The notes under the pieces were generated by a model. That model searched no databases and had not been told where the DNA came from. It worked only from the letters and a program-made list of their open reading frames with translations. From Acidobacteriota bacterium (lineage in GTDB: Bacteria > Acidobacteriota > Terriglobia > Terriglobales > Acidobacteriaceae): a stretch of 9,184 nt of DNA. The stretch's first letter is position 1. Each line of letters opens with the position of its first letter. This document shows, one piece after another, positions 1 to 5,992 of the stretch. The DNA lies in NCBI GenBank assembly GCA_021846065.1, contig JAJZCP010000042.1, positions 1-9,184 on the forward strand. The letters run 5' to 3'. A program made the position numbers and the translations under genes.

Positions 1-427
1 CGCAGTTCGGGCTCGGCGTCAGGCTCAGCCCGCTGTAGGTGCCGCCGGTGGTGACCGGTTTACCGGCCAGATAATAGGTCTGCTTCGGGGTAAATGACTG
101 CCAATACGGAATCAGCTCTACGGCATATTCAAACTGGCCGTGGATGTAGCCTGGGCCGTGCGGGTCAGTCAAAACCTTTCCAATGCGGAGACCGGCGTTC
201 AGAAAATGATCAGAGGTCTCGCCGCTGGTGCCGAATCCACCATCGAGAAACAGGCCGTACTCCCACGGCAATCGCTCCATTAATGGATGGACATAGGAAT
301 CGGTCATCGAAGCCGTCGGTTGACTCGACGATGCGGGTGAAGGACTGGCTTGGGCCATCGCCGGTTTAACAGCCGGAAGAATCAGGCAAAGCAAAGAGAG
401 GGCAGAGACATACAACCGATTGGTCAA
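1..427 (-). CDS. PagL-like lipid A 3-O-deacylase / acyloxyacyl hydrolase family protein, N-terminal part
   Basis: The visible 142 codons begin at a TTG preceded by GGAG with a 5-nt spacer; no in-frame ATG lies between it and the in-frame yebC stop. Residues 1-25 look like a Sec signal peptide: N3-R4, a hydrophobic core at 5-20, and a likely cleavage site after A23-M-A25. A low-complexity Ser/Pro/Ala linker follows (about 27-44). From W55 the chain reads WEYGLFLDGGFG, then RIGKVLTDPHGPGYIHGQFEYAVELIPYW (about 81-109) in short blocks. This matches the first strands of the beta-barrel PagL (PF09411-type) proteins of Acidobacteriota as I remember them. Family members remove the 3-O acyl chain of lipid A at the outer membrane. 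The catalytic His/Ser region is C-terminal and lies beyond the left edge, so activity cannot be judged. The gene starts 33 bp after yebC on the same strand and probably shares its transcript. It could instead be a non-catalytic outer-membrane barrel of the same fold. Confidence 0.72.
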   Translation of the reverse strand, partial: MTNRLYVSALSLLCLILPAVKPAMAQASPSPASSSQPTASMTDSYVHPLMERLPWEYGLFLDGGFGTSGETSDHFLNAGLRIGKVLTDPHGPGYIHGQFEYAVELIPYWQSFTPKQTYYLAGKPVTTGGTYSGLSLTPSPNC

Positions 428-436
428 CGGAACTCC
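428..436 (-). promoter_or_regulatory. Ribosome binding site supporting the TTG start of the PagL-like gene
   Basis: On the - strand GGAG (433-436) sits 5 nt before the TTG at 427-425. The nearest upstream ATG is out of frame. The first in-frame ATG is M24, which would remove the whole signal-peptide core. Together these decide for the TTG. Confidence 0.6.
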
Positions 437-460
437 AGCATTAACCCTGTTGGGTCGACC

Positions 461-1207
461 TTAGCCAGCGACTTCTTCGAGCTGGTTGGCATCCATGTCG
501 AAGTTTGAGTAGACGTTCTGCACGTCATCCTGGTCTTCCAGCGCTTCCAGCAGCCGCACCATCTGCGCCGCCGGAGCTCCTTCAAGATGCGTGTAGGTGT
601 CGGCCAGCATCGTCACTTCCGCCACCTGCGTCTCGATCTTGGCGCCGCGAATCGCCTGCACAACTGCATCAAAGGCCGCCGGGTCGGTGACGATTTCCCA
701 GGCATCGCCTTCGTCGCGAAGATCATCACCGCCAGCTTCCAGCACCAGATCCATCAACTGCTCTTCCGGCGCCGCAGCCTTTGCTACTGCAATGAGGCCT
801 TTCTTGTGAAACATCCATGAGACGGAGTTCGACTCCCCAAGATTGCCGCCATTTTTGGAAAACGCATGGCGGATTTCGCTGACCGTCCGGTTCCGGTTGT
901 CGGTTGTCGCCTCTACGATAACGGCCACGCCACCTGGGCCATAGCCCTCGAAGGTAATCTCCTCGTAGTTCGCGCCCTCAAGCTCGCCGGTGCCGCGCTG
1001 GATGGCGCGCTTGATGTTTTCCGCGGGCATGTTCTCCGCTTTGGCAGCCACAATCGCTGTCCGCAGCCGGGGATTACCGTCCGGGTCACCGCCACCCTTC
1101 GCAGCCATTGTAATTTCCTTGATGAGCCGGGTGAACGTCTTGCCGCGCTTGGCGTCAGCGGCCCCTTTTTTGTGCTTGATTGTGGCCCACTTGGAATGGC
1201 CGGACAT
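461..1207 (-). CDS. yebC: YebC/TACO1-family translation/transcription regulator
   Basis: A complete 248-aa protein, close to the 246 aa of E. coli YebC. It opens with the family signature [15 protein letters not shown], followed by [16 protein letters not shown] and the [11 protein letters not shown] block. It continues with [20 protein letters not shown], the [21 protein letters not shown] segment and [10 protein letters not shown], all diagnostic. Known for the family: cytosolic YebC proteins help ribosomes through stalling (polyproline) stretches, and some members were earlier described as transcription regulators. The ATG at 1207 has a good Shine-Dalgarno (GGGAG, 6-nt spacer). In many bacteria ruvC follows yebC; here a PagL-like gene follows at 33 bp. 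It diverges from the Tad operon and is unlikely to be part of pilus assembly. Nothing is missing or broken. Confidence 0.97.
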   Translation of the reverse strand: MSGHSKWATIKHKKGAADAKRGKTFTRLIKEITMAAKGGGDPDGNPRLRTAIVAAKAENMPAENIKRAIQRGTGELEGANYEEITFEGYGPGGVAVIVEATTDNRNRTVSEIRHAFSKNGGNLGESNSVSWMFHKKGLIAVAKAAAPEEQLMDLVLEAGGDDLRDEGDAWEIVTDPAAFDAVVQAIRGAKIETQVAEVTMLADTYTHLEGAPAAQMVRLLEALEDQDDVQNVYSNFDMDANQLEEVAG

Positions 1208-1278
1208 GAGGGTCTCCCGCTTGCGCTGATTGGTTCATGCGAGGCAGGCCAATTTCCGCCAACATCCCGCAAAGCACG

Positions 1279-1287
1279 ATTTTACCA
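1279..1287 (-). promoter_or_regulatory. Candidate extended -10 element for yebC
   Basis: On the - strand TGGTAAAAT lies about 72 bp before the yebC ATG. It matches an extended -10 (TGnTAnnnT). No convincing -35 hexamer sits 17 bp upstream, as is common with extended -10 promoters. It is one of the few AT-rich hexamers in this spacer, but no transcript data support it. Confidence 0.35.
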
Positions 1288-1295
1288 CGCGATAT

Positions 1296-1511
1296 GTCCG
1301 GTCCGGCCCCGCGCCGAAACCGTCCGGCTTCCCCCGGCGCCATCCCCGGACGGGCACTCTTCCGGACGTAGCCGAACCCCGGACATTACTTCCGTACCGC
1401 CCAATGAGGGAACTTTTTCTGATGCTCAGGCCGCCACCGTCCGAAACATGAAGGAAACACCACGGCGGCGCCAGTCACTCAGCGCTTCGTCAGGACAGCA
1501 GCCGGCCGGAC
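1296..1511. repeat. Cluster of CCGGAC/GTCCGG hexamers upstream of the Tad operon
   Basis: GTCCGG occurs at 1296, 1301 and 1322. Its reverse complement CCGGAC occurs at 1346, 1362, 1379 and 1506. That is seven copies in 216 bp, against roughly ten that I count in the rest of the window. The longer form CCGGACAT appears at 1379-1386, on the - strand at 1294-1301, and at 1200-1207 across the yebC start codon. The switch from GTCCGG on the left to CCGGAC on the right makes an inverted arrangement centred near 1337. This could be a set of regulator binding sites or simply a GC-rich repeat. Confidence 0.4.
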
Positions 1512-1532
1512 TTTCAACGAGGAGAACGAATT

Positions 1533-1712
1533 ATGACGCAATGGAAAGAACTCGCATCGCGACTGGCACAGGATGAATCCGGACAAGACCTGATCGAGTA
1601 CGCGCTGATCGCAGCCCTGCTGGCAACCGGCGCTATCGCCGGAATGCGCACACTGGGTAATGCCATCTCATCCGTCTTTACAACCGTCACCAGCAATCTG
1701 AACGCTGCATAA
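1533..1712 (+). CDS. flp: Flp/Fap-type major pilin (prepilin)
   Basis: A 59-aa protein that becomes the main subunit of the Tad pilus fibre. It has a 17-residue charged leader ending in Gly, then the class IVb (Flp) prepilin motif: ESG|QDLIEYALIA, with the cut expected between G17 and Q18. Glu is at mature position +5 (E22), followed by the Glu-Tyr pair typical of Flp. Residues 24-38 form the hydrophobic assembly helix, and the tail is short (SSVFTTVTSNLNAA). Mature length would be about 42 aa, normal for Flp pilins. The ATG has GGAG 8 nt upstream (1521-1524). It is the first gene of the + strand cluster and is followed by a strong hairpin, which fits a gene needing far more product than the machine genes. 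CpaA, encoded next, is the expected processing peptidase. Only one pilin copy is visible. Confidence 0.95.
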   Translation: MTQWKELASRLAQDESGQDLIEYALIAALLATGAIAGMRTLGNAISSVFTTVTSNLNAA

Positions 1713-1738
1713 CTTCTCTGCCTCTCTCTGCAGCACCG

Positions 1739-1777
1739 GGGGCGTACCGGATCTTTTCCGGTGCGCCCCTCTTCCTT
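1739..1777 (+). terminator. Strong hairpin after flp, probable partial terminator or mRNA stabiliser
   Basis: A 13-bp stem (1739-1751 with 1757-1769; 12 Watson-Crick pairs plus one G-T) encloses the 5-nt loop TCTTT. It is followed by the pyrimidine-rich TCTTCCTT rather than a clean run of T. It lies 26 bp after the flp stop and 129 bp before cpaA. It may end most flp transcripts while letting some reach the machine genes, or protect the 3' end of flp mRNA. Confidence 0.75.
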
Positions 1778-1898
1778 GGCATCTCCTCAGCCGCACATGC
1801 CCGGCGAATCCCGCAAAACTTCTATAGCCAATCCACGCTCCCGACGATGAAGCAAGTATCGCTGGTAACACAATCCTGGGACCGCGGATACGACTCTC

Positions 1899-2465
1899 AT
1901 GATGATTCTCCCCCGAATCTTCAACACGCTGTCCGCGCTGCAGCCGGCGGACTTTCTGCTGACAGCAGCGGTTGTCGCCACCGCCGCCGCTGTCATGGAC
2001 TTACGCACCCGCCGGATCCCCAACCGGTTCACCGTTCCCGTATTTCTTGCCGCGCTGTTGTTGCATCTGGCGGCCGGGGGTTTACACGGCATGGGGATGA
2101 CGCTGCTGGCGGGACTGGCAGCCGGAGCGGTCTTTCTGGTGTTTTTTATCGCCGGTGGCATGGGCGGCGGGGACGTCAAGCTGATGGCCGCAGTCTGCGC
2201 CATGGCCGGCCCCGCGGCTTCCGTGCAACTGCTGCTGGCGACGGCTTTGTGCGGAGGCATCTTTGCCCTTGCGCTCGCCGTGGTGCGCGGGCGCCTGGGC
2301 AGCACCCTGCGCAACGTCGCGGTTCTGGTGGGCCATCACGGCACGTTCGGCCTGGCGCCGCATCCTGACCTGAATCTGCACACGCCGAAGGCGCTGCGTT
2401 TACCGTATGCCGTCCCCATCGCCGCCGGATGCTGGTCCGTCGTCATTCTGGCAAGGATGGCCTGA
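1899..2465 (+). CDS. cpaA: Prepilin peptidase of the Tad system (A24 family, CpaA/TadV)
   Basis: A 188-aa inner-membrane aspartyl peptidase of the GxGD type that removes the Flp leader. Both catalytic aspartates are visible: D34 in MDLRTRRIPN after the first membrane segment, and D92 in GGGDVKLMA. Hydrophobic segments run at about 17-33, 45-60, 67-86, 96-129 (probably two helices) and 168-186, the last with the LPYAVPIAAG block common at the family C-terminus. The N-terminal methylase domain of the long PilD type is absent, as usual for Tad peptidases. An in-frame TAA at 1866-1868 limits the N-terminus; the start is ATG 1899 or the adjacent ATG 1902. The Shine-Dalgarno is weak. An inserted soluble stretch (about 130-167) is somewhat long for a minimal CpaA. 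The stop lies 3 bp before cpaB, so the two are likely translationally coupled. Confidence 0.93.
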   Translation: MMILPRIFNTLSALQPADFLLTAAVVATAAAVMDLRTRRIPNRFTVPVFLAALLLHLAAGGLHGMGMTLLAGLAAGAVFLVFFIAGGMGGGDVKLMAAVCAMAGPAASVQLLLATALCGGIFALALAVVRGRLGSTLRNVAVLVGHHGTFGLAPHPDLNLHTPKALRLPYAVPIAAGCWSVVILARMA

Positions 2466-2468
2466 CCC

Positions 2469-3290
2469 ATGACTGGACGCCGGCTCGCTCTCGCCTTCCT
2501 GCTCGCTCTCCTCATCTCAGGAGGGTGCACCTTTCTGCTCAGCCGGTCCGCACGCCATCATGGCGCCGGGGCCGTTCGCATGGTGGACTACGTGGCAGCA
2601 GCTACCCCGCTGCAAGCGGGCGAAGCGCTGCGCCCAGAGACCCTCAAAACTGTCCGCTGGCCTGCTTCCCTGCCGATTGCGGGCGCCTTCACCAGCCCGA
2701 AACAGCTCGCCGGACGCGCCGTCCTGTACCCGCTGCAGCCGGGCGAGCCGATCCTGGCGCGCGATCTGGCCATTCCCGGCATGGGCCTTACCATCAAAAT
2801 TCCCGATGGCATGCGCGCCGTCGCCCTGCGGTCCGACGAGGTCGTCGGCGTCGCGGGATTTCTCTTTCCCGGTTCACATGTCGATGTCCTGGTCACCTGC
2901 CGGACCGGCCAGTCCACGGAACCCAGCACAGCAACAGTGCTTGAAGACGCCGAAGTTCTCGCCGCCGGCCACCAGGTGGAACCGAATCCTGACGGCAAAC
3001 CGAACACCGTCAATGTCGTCACGCTTCTGATGACCCCGACGGATGCCGAGCGCGTGGTGTTGGCCAGCACCCAGGGCACGATCCACTTTGTTCTGCGCAA
3101 CAGCAGCGATACCAGCAAGGTCAGCGGGGCGCCGGTCGAACTCTCCAACCTGATTCCGATGGCAGGTGGGCCCGCAGGCGCACCGCATTCGCGCGAGCGT
3201 GGCGCCAGCCCCTACGTGGTGGAGACGGTTTTAGGAACGACACACTCGACCGCGCGTTTTCGCCGGTCGGACGGCAGCCGGCTGCCCTGA
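2469..3290 (+). CDS. cpaB: Tad pilus periplasmic assembly protein CpaB/RcpC
   Basis: A 273-aa protein with an N-terminal membrane anchor or uncleaved signal (about 6-24), then a SAF domain (about 39-100, including LQAGEALRPETLKTVRWP and LQPGEPILARDL). The RcpC domain follows: GMRAVALRSDEVVGVAGFLFPGSHVDVLVT from about 114, VLEDAEVLAAG at 157-167, and LLMTPTDAERVVLASTQG at 186-203, each given here in part. The C-terminal YVVETVLGT near 249 resembles the usual CpaB tail. Family knowledge: CpaB sits in the periplasm, is thought to bind peptidoglycan or the secretin through the SAF domain, and works with CpaC. An AAGGA is 11 nt before the ATG and the gap to cpaA is only 3 bp. A cysteine at residue 20 is not in a good lipobox (SGGC). 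The N-terminal and SAF regions give a confident family call. Confidence 0.92.
   Translation: MTGRRLALAFLLALLISGGCTFLLSRSARHHGAGAVRMVDYVAAATPLQAGEALRPETLKTVRWPASLPIAGAFTSPKQLAGRAVLYPLQPGEPILARDLAIPGMGLTIKIPDGMRAVALRSDEVVGVAGFLFPGSHVDVLVTCRTGQSTEPSTATVLEDAEVLAAGHQVEPNPDGKPNTVNVVTLLMTPTDAERVVLASTQGTIHFVLRNSSDTSKVSGAPVELSNLIPMAGGPAGAPHSRERGASPYVVETVLGTTHSTARFRRSDGSRLP
3273..3286. repeat. 14-bp perfect palindrome at the end of cpaB
   Basis: GGCAGCCGGCTGCC is its own reverse complement and covers the last codons of cpaB, 8 bp before the GGAGG used by cpaC. In RNA it could fold as a 5-bp stem with the loop CCGG. It resembles short GCAG/CTGC-rich hairpins at three later cistron junctions. A palindrome of this length in GC-rich DNA can arise by chance. 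Confidence 0.5.
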
Positions 3291-3312
3291 CCCGGAGGTT
3301 TGAAAGACTCAT

Positions 3313-4704
3313 ATGCGAAATTTCTCCAGCAGTCACCTCTGGGCCTTATTTCTCGCGGCGAGCAGCCCACTCTACGCGGCAGCCGCAGGCACCCGCAACC
3401 GAAGCACGGCTGCGCGCATTCCCTACACTCCCGCCGTCACGCTGGCGAGCGCCGAGTCTCCCGCCGGCAACCTGCAACTTACGGTCGGTCATTCGCTGGT
3501 GCTGCATACCACCGGGCGGCTGCGCCGGGTCTATATCAGCGATCCGGCGACGCTGAGCTCCTATGTTGCAACGCCTACGCAGGTGATGTTGACCGGCAAA
3601 ACGCCAGGTACAGCCACGGTCGCCCTTTGGGACGGCGGTGGCAACGGACTGCTCTACACCGTGCAGTGCGACCTGGATGTGACTCCCATCGCGCGGGCGT
3701 TACAGCAGGCGCTTCCTGGCGACGCCATTGCGGTGCGCGCCCAGGCGAGCCGGGTTGAGCTGGAAGGGACCGTCGCCTCGCCCGAAGATGCAAAGCAGGC
3801 TGCCGAAATTGCTGCCCTCTATTCCGGAAAGGTCGTAAATTCCCTGCGCGTGGCCTATACGCATCCGCGCCAGGTGCGCCTGAAGGTCCGCATTGTGGAG
3901 GTGGATCGCACGCGGCTGGCGCAGTTTGGCTTCAACTTTTTCAGCGGGGGAAAAAACACATCTTCGGTCTCCACCCAGCAGTTCAGCAGCGTGGGCATGC
4001 TGCCGGGAGCCAGTTCGGGAACGTCGCTGGCGGTCAGCAGTCCGCTGAACCTTTTCTTCTACAACTCCAGCCTCAACCTTGGCGCAACGATCGCCGATCT
4101 TGAAGCGCACAACGTATTGCAGATTCTTGCCGAGCCGACGATCACGTCAATCAGCGGCCATGAGGCTTCCTTTCTCTCGGGCGGCGAATTTCCCTATCCG
4201 GTCATTCAGGGGGGAGCCGGCAACTTCGCCTCCGTCACTATCATGTTTCAGCCCTATGGCGTCAAGCTGCGCTTTACCCCCAGCGTGAATCCCGACGGCA
4301 CCATCCGGCTGAAGGTTGCACCTGAGGTGAGTGCGCTGGACTACACCAATGCCGTCACGCTCTCCGGCTATACCATTCCTGCCATCTCCACGCGCCGTGC
4401 GGAGACGGAGGTGGAGCTCCGCGACGGGCAGAGCTTCAGCATCTCCGGTCTGCTCGACCATCGCACCACCGTCCTTTTGAGTCAAATTCCCGGCATCGGC
4501 AATCTGCCCGTGCTCGGGCGCCTGTTTCGTTCCAAAAACAATACTCACTCGGTGGAAGAACTGGTCGTGATTGTGACCGCGACCATCGTTGATCCGCTCA
4601 AGCCACAGCCTGCGCCGGGGTTGCCGAAGATGGCGCTGCCAAATATGACGGAAGGCGCCTTCGACCGCTCTCTGACACCAGCGGCCACGCCCGTAAAACA
4701 CTGA
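3313..4704 (+). CDS. cpaC: Tad pilus outer-membrane secretin CpaC/RcpA
   Basis: A 463-aa type II/III-secretin-like channel through which the Flp fibre crosses the outer membrane. Residues 1-24 are a Sec signal peptide (core ALFLAASSPLYA). The pilus N-terminal domain spans about 51-121, with VGHSLVLHTTGRLRRVYISD. A BON-like domain follows at about 123-182 (VELEGTVASPEDA). The secretin domain covers about 186-428: VRLKVRIVEVDR, NVLQILAEPTITSISGHEA, FLSGGEFPYPV, VKLRFTPSV, RRAETEVELRDGQSF, IPGIGNLPVLGRLFRS and the closing EELVVIVTATIV. The length and order match Tad secretins. The tail (431-463) is Pro-rich. The only in-frame start after the TGA at 3301-3303 is ATG 3313. The GGAGG at 3294-3298 is 14 nt away, which is long, so translation may depend on coupling with cpaB, 22 bp upstream. 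No pilotin gene is seen. Confidence 0.95.
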   Translation: MRNFSSSHLWALFLAASSPLYAAAAGTRNRSTAARIPYTPAVTLASAESPAGNLQLTVGHSLVLHTTGRLRRVYISDPATLSSYVATPTQVMLTGKTPGTATVALWDGGGNGLLYTVQCDLDVTPIARALQQALPGDAIAVRAQASRVELEGTVASPEDAKQAAEIAALYSGKVVNSLRVAYTHPRQVRLKVRIVEVDRTRLAQFGFNFFSGGKNTSSVSTQQFSSVGMLPGASSGTSLAVSSPLNLFFYNSSLNLGATIADLEAHNVLQILAEPTITSISGHEASFLSGGEFPYPVIQGGAGNFASVTIMFQPYGVKLRFTPSVNPDGTIRLKVAPEVSALDYTNAVTLSGYTIPAISTRRAETEVELRDGQSFSISGLLDHRTTVLLSQIPGIGNLPVLGRLFRSKNNTHSVEELVVIVTATIVDPLKPQPAPGLPKMALPNMTEGAFDRSLTPAATPVKH

Positions 4705-4707
4705 GAA

Positions 4708-4720
4708 GCGCACACTGCGC
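4708..4720 (+). repeat. Short hairpin before the cpaE ribosome binding site
   Basis: GCGCA and TGCGC form a 5-bp stem around the loop CAC. It starts 4 nt after the cpaC stop and directly abuts the GAGGA used by cpaE. It is small and could be chance in GC-rich DNA, but it recurs in kind at other junctions. Confidence 0.35.
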
Positions 4721-4729
4721 GAGGATGCC

Positions 4730-5950
4730 ATGACCAGCGAAAATATGTCTGCGACATTTCCTGTTTTCACCGTCGGCCTGTCGGCCGAAGCCGTCTCGGC
4801 GGTTCGCGACGCCTGTGCATGTGTGGAACATGCCGAGTTTGCAGCCGACTTTCCTAACTATCTGGCACGCGGCAAACGGCCGCCGCTTCCCGGCGCTATC
4901 CGGGATGCGACTGCCGCCCTGTGCGTGATCGACTTCGACACCGATACGGTTTTAGCGGCAGAGTGCACTGAGGTGCTGCGGCAGGCCATGCCGGGCCGCC
5001 TTGCGCTGGCCGCCATCTCCAGCCGTACAGAATCCGGGGTGGTGCTGGAAGCCATGCGGGCCGGCTGCTCGGAGTTCTTCACGCATCCGCTCGATCCGCT
5101 GGAATTTGCCGATGCTGCGTTGCGCATTCAGCACCGCATGACGCCGACGCTGCTCACCGCGCCCAGCATCGGCGAGATTCTGTCGTTTTTCAGTGTCAAA
5201 GGTGGCGCCGGCGCGACGACTCTCAGCGTATATCTGGCGACGTTTCTTGCCCGTGTCCATCGTAAAAAGGTGCTGCTGATTGATCATCATCATCAGCTTG
5301 GGCACACCTGCCTGTACCTCGGTATCAAGGAAAATCCTTACTACTTCGATGAACTGCTGCGCAACGCCGGGCGGCTGGACCGGGAGCTGCTGCAGGGCTT
5401 CCTCACGCGGCATCCCTGCGGACTGGACGTTCTGGCCTCGCCAGACACCTGTGCACAACGCTACGTACCGGGCGCGGGAGAGATGGAGCATGTTCTCGAC
5501 TTTCTCCGCGGTGAATATGACTACGTACTTCTTGACTCCTCGCTCGATTACCACGATGACACGCCCGTGACTGTCGATGCCTCCTCACAGGTGATTCTTG
5601 TCGCCACGCCGGATGTCGCATCGCTGCGGGACCTTTCCCGGCATGTCGAAAACTTCGGACTGGAAAATACAGCGGCGTCCAAGGTCCGCATTGCGCTCAA
5701 TCGCGCTTCGTCACAGGACGCTGTAACTCCCGAACAGGTGGAGAGCGCCGTCCGCTTCCCCGTCACCATCACCATCCCCAACAACTATATGGAGCTGATG
5801 CGCGCCGTGAATGCCGGAGAGCCCATTTCGCCCCAGCGCCGCTCCGCCTTCACCACGCAGATTGCAAAGTGGGCGAACAGCATCGCGCAAGCGCCGGCCG
5901 GCACGGAGAAAACCGGCGCGCGCCGAAAAAGCCTCGCGTTCTGGAAGTAG
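4730..5950 (+). CDS. cpaE: Tad pilus localisation ATPase CpaE/TadZ (MinD/ParA-like)
   Basis: A 406-aa cytoplasmic protein that places the Tad machine in the cell. Residues 10-135 form a receiver-like domain (AALCVIDFD, MPGRLALAAISS, AMRAGCSEFFTHPLDP), atypical and probably not phosphorylated. The MinD/ParA-like domain begins near 149. Its P-loop reads FFSVKGGAGATTLS (153-166): the signature Lys (K157) of the deviant Walker A is present, but A162 stands where the P-loop Lys is expected. Walker A' is VLLIDHHHQLG with D185. Walker B is DYVLLDSS with D269. The QVILVATPDVASLRD strand (287-301) and the LNRASSQD loop (323-330) are typical. TadZ proteins are described as having atypical nucleotide sites, so this may still bind ATP. 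The basic C-terminus ends RRKSLAFWK. GAGGA lies 4 nt before the ATG. A second ATG at 4745 is possible. Confidence 0.93.
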   Translation: MTSENMSATFPVFTVGLSAEAVSAVRDACACVEHAEFAADFPNYLARGKRPPLPGAIRDATAALCVIDFDTDTVLAAECTEVLRQAMPGRLALAAISSRTESGVVLEAMRAGCSEFFTHPLDPLEFADAALRIQHRMTPTLLTAPSIGEILSFFSVKGGAGATTLSVYLATFLARVHRKKVLLIDHHHQLGHTCLYLGIKENPYYFDELLRNAGRLDRELLQGFLTRHPCGLDVLASPDTCAQRYVPGAGEMEHVLDFLRGEYDYVLLDSSLDYHDDTPVTVDASSQVILVATPDVASLRDLSRHVENFGLENTAASKVRIALNRASSQDAVTPEQVESAVRFPVTITIPNNYMELMRAVNAGEPISPQRRSAFTTQIAKWANSIAQAPAGTEKTGARRKSLAFWK

Positions 5951-5961
5951 CCCGATGTACC

Positions 5962-5976
5962 GCAGCGATACGCTGC
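5962..5976 (+). repeat. Short hairpin before the cpaF ribosome binding site
   Basis: GCAGCG and CGCTGC form a perfect 6-bp stem around the loop ATA, 11 nt after the cpaE stop and 4 nt before the AAGGAG of cpaF. It could set mRNA stability or ribosome access, or be chance. Confidence 0.4.
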
Positions 5977-5992
5977 AGAAAGGAGCGGCACC

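Larger units (their letters stand above)
1208..1532. other. Divergent intergenic region between yebC and flp
   Basis: This 325-bp stretch has no gene I can support; long open frames crossing it are the antisense shadow of yebC. It should hold promoters for both directions. It contains the candidate yebC -10 (1279-1287, - strand), a cluster of CCGGAC/GTCCGG hexamers, a perfect 8-bp inverted repeat (CCGTCCGG at 1320-1327 with CCGGACGG at 1346-1353), and the flp ribosome binding site at its right end. A GGAACTT at 1409-1415 resembles an ECF-sigma -35, but no matching -10 is at the right distance. I could not assign the flp promoter. Confidence 0.6.

Noticed and set aside
94..369. A 91-codon + strand frame opposite the PagL-like gene
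   Set aside because: The - strand reading gives a signal peptide and a family-like barrel start with a ribosome binding site; the + strand product is basic low-complexity sequence.
453..460. The 8-bp palindrome GGTCGACC between yebC and the PagL-like gene
   Set aside because: It is short, not followed by a T-run on either strand, and contains a common restriction-type palindrome; no terminator or operator can be argued.
1409..1444. An ECF-sigma-like promoter for flp (GGAACTT at 1409 with a CGTC at 1438)
   Set aside because: The spacing between the two elements is about 24 nt, well beyond the usual 16-17, so only the -35-like half matches.
866..1576. A 236-codon + strand frame running opposite yebC, through the spacer and into flp
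   Set aside because: It is the antisense shadow of a clear yebC gene and reads flp out of frame; its product is low-complexity Arg/Pro-rich with no recognisable domain.
1797..1850. A 17-codon frame between the flp hairpin and cpaA
   Set aside because: It has no ribosome binding site, does not couple to the cpaA start, and its peptide is unremarkable.
2469..2531. CpaB as a lipoprotein (Cys at residue 20)
   Set aside because: The residues before the Cys are SGG, which do not fit a normal lipobox; the segment continues hydrophobic after the Cys and reads better as a membrane anchor.
4147..4770. A 207-codon - strand frame opposite the end of cpaC and the start of cpaE
   Set aside because: It spans two well-supported + strand genes and their gap, has no Shine-Dalgarno and no recognisable domain.
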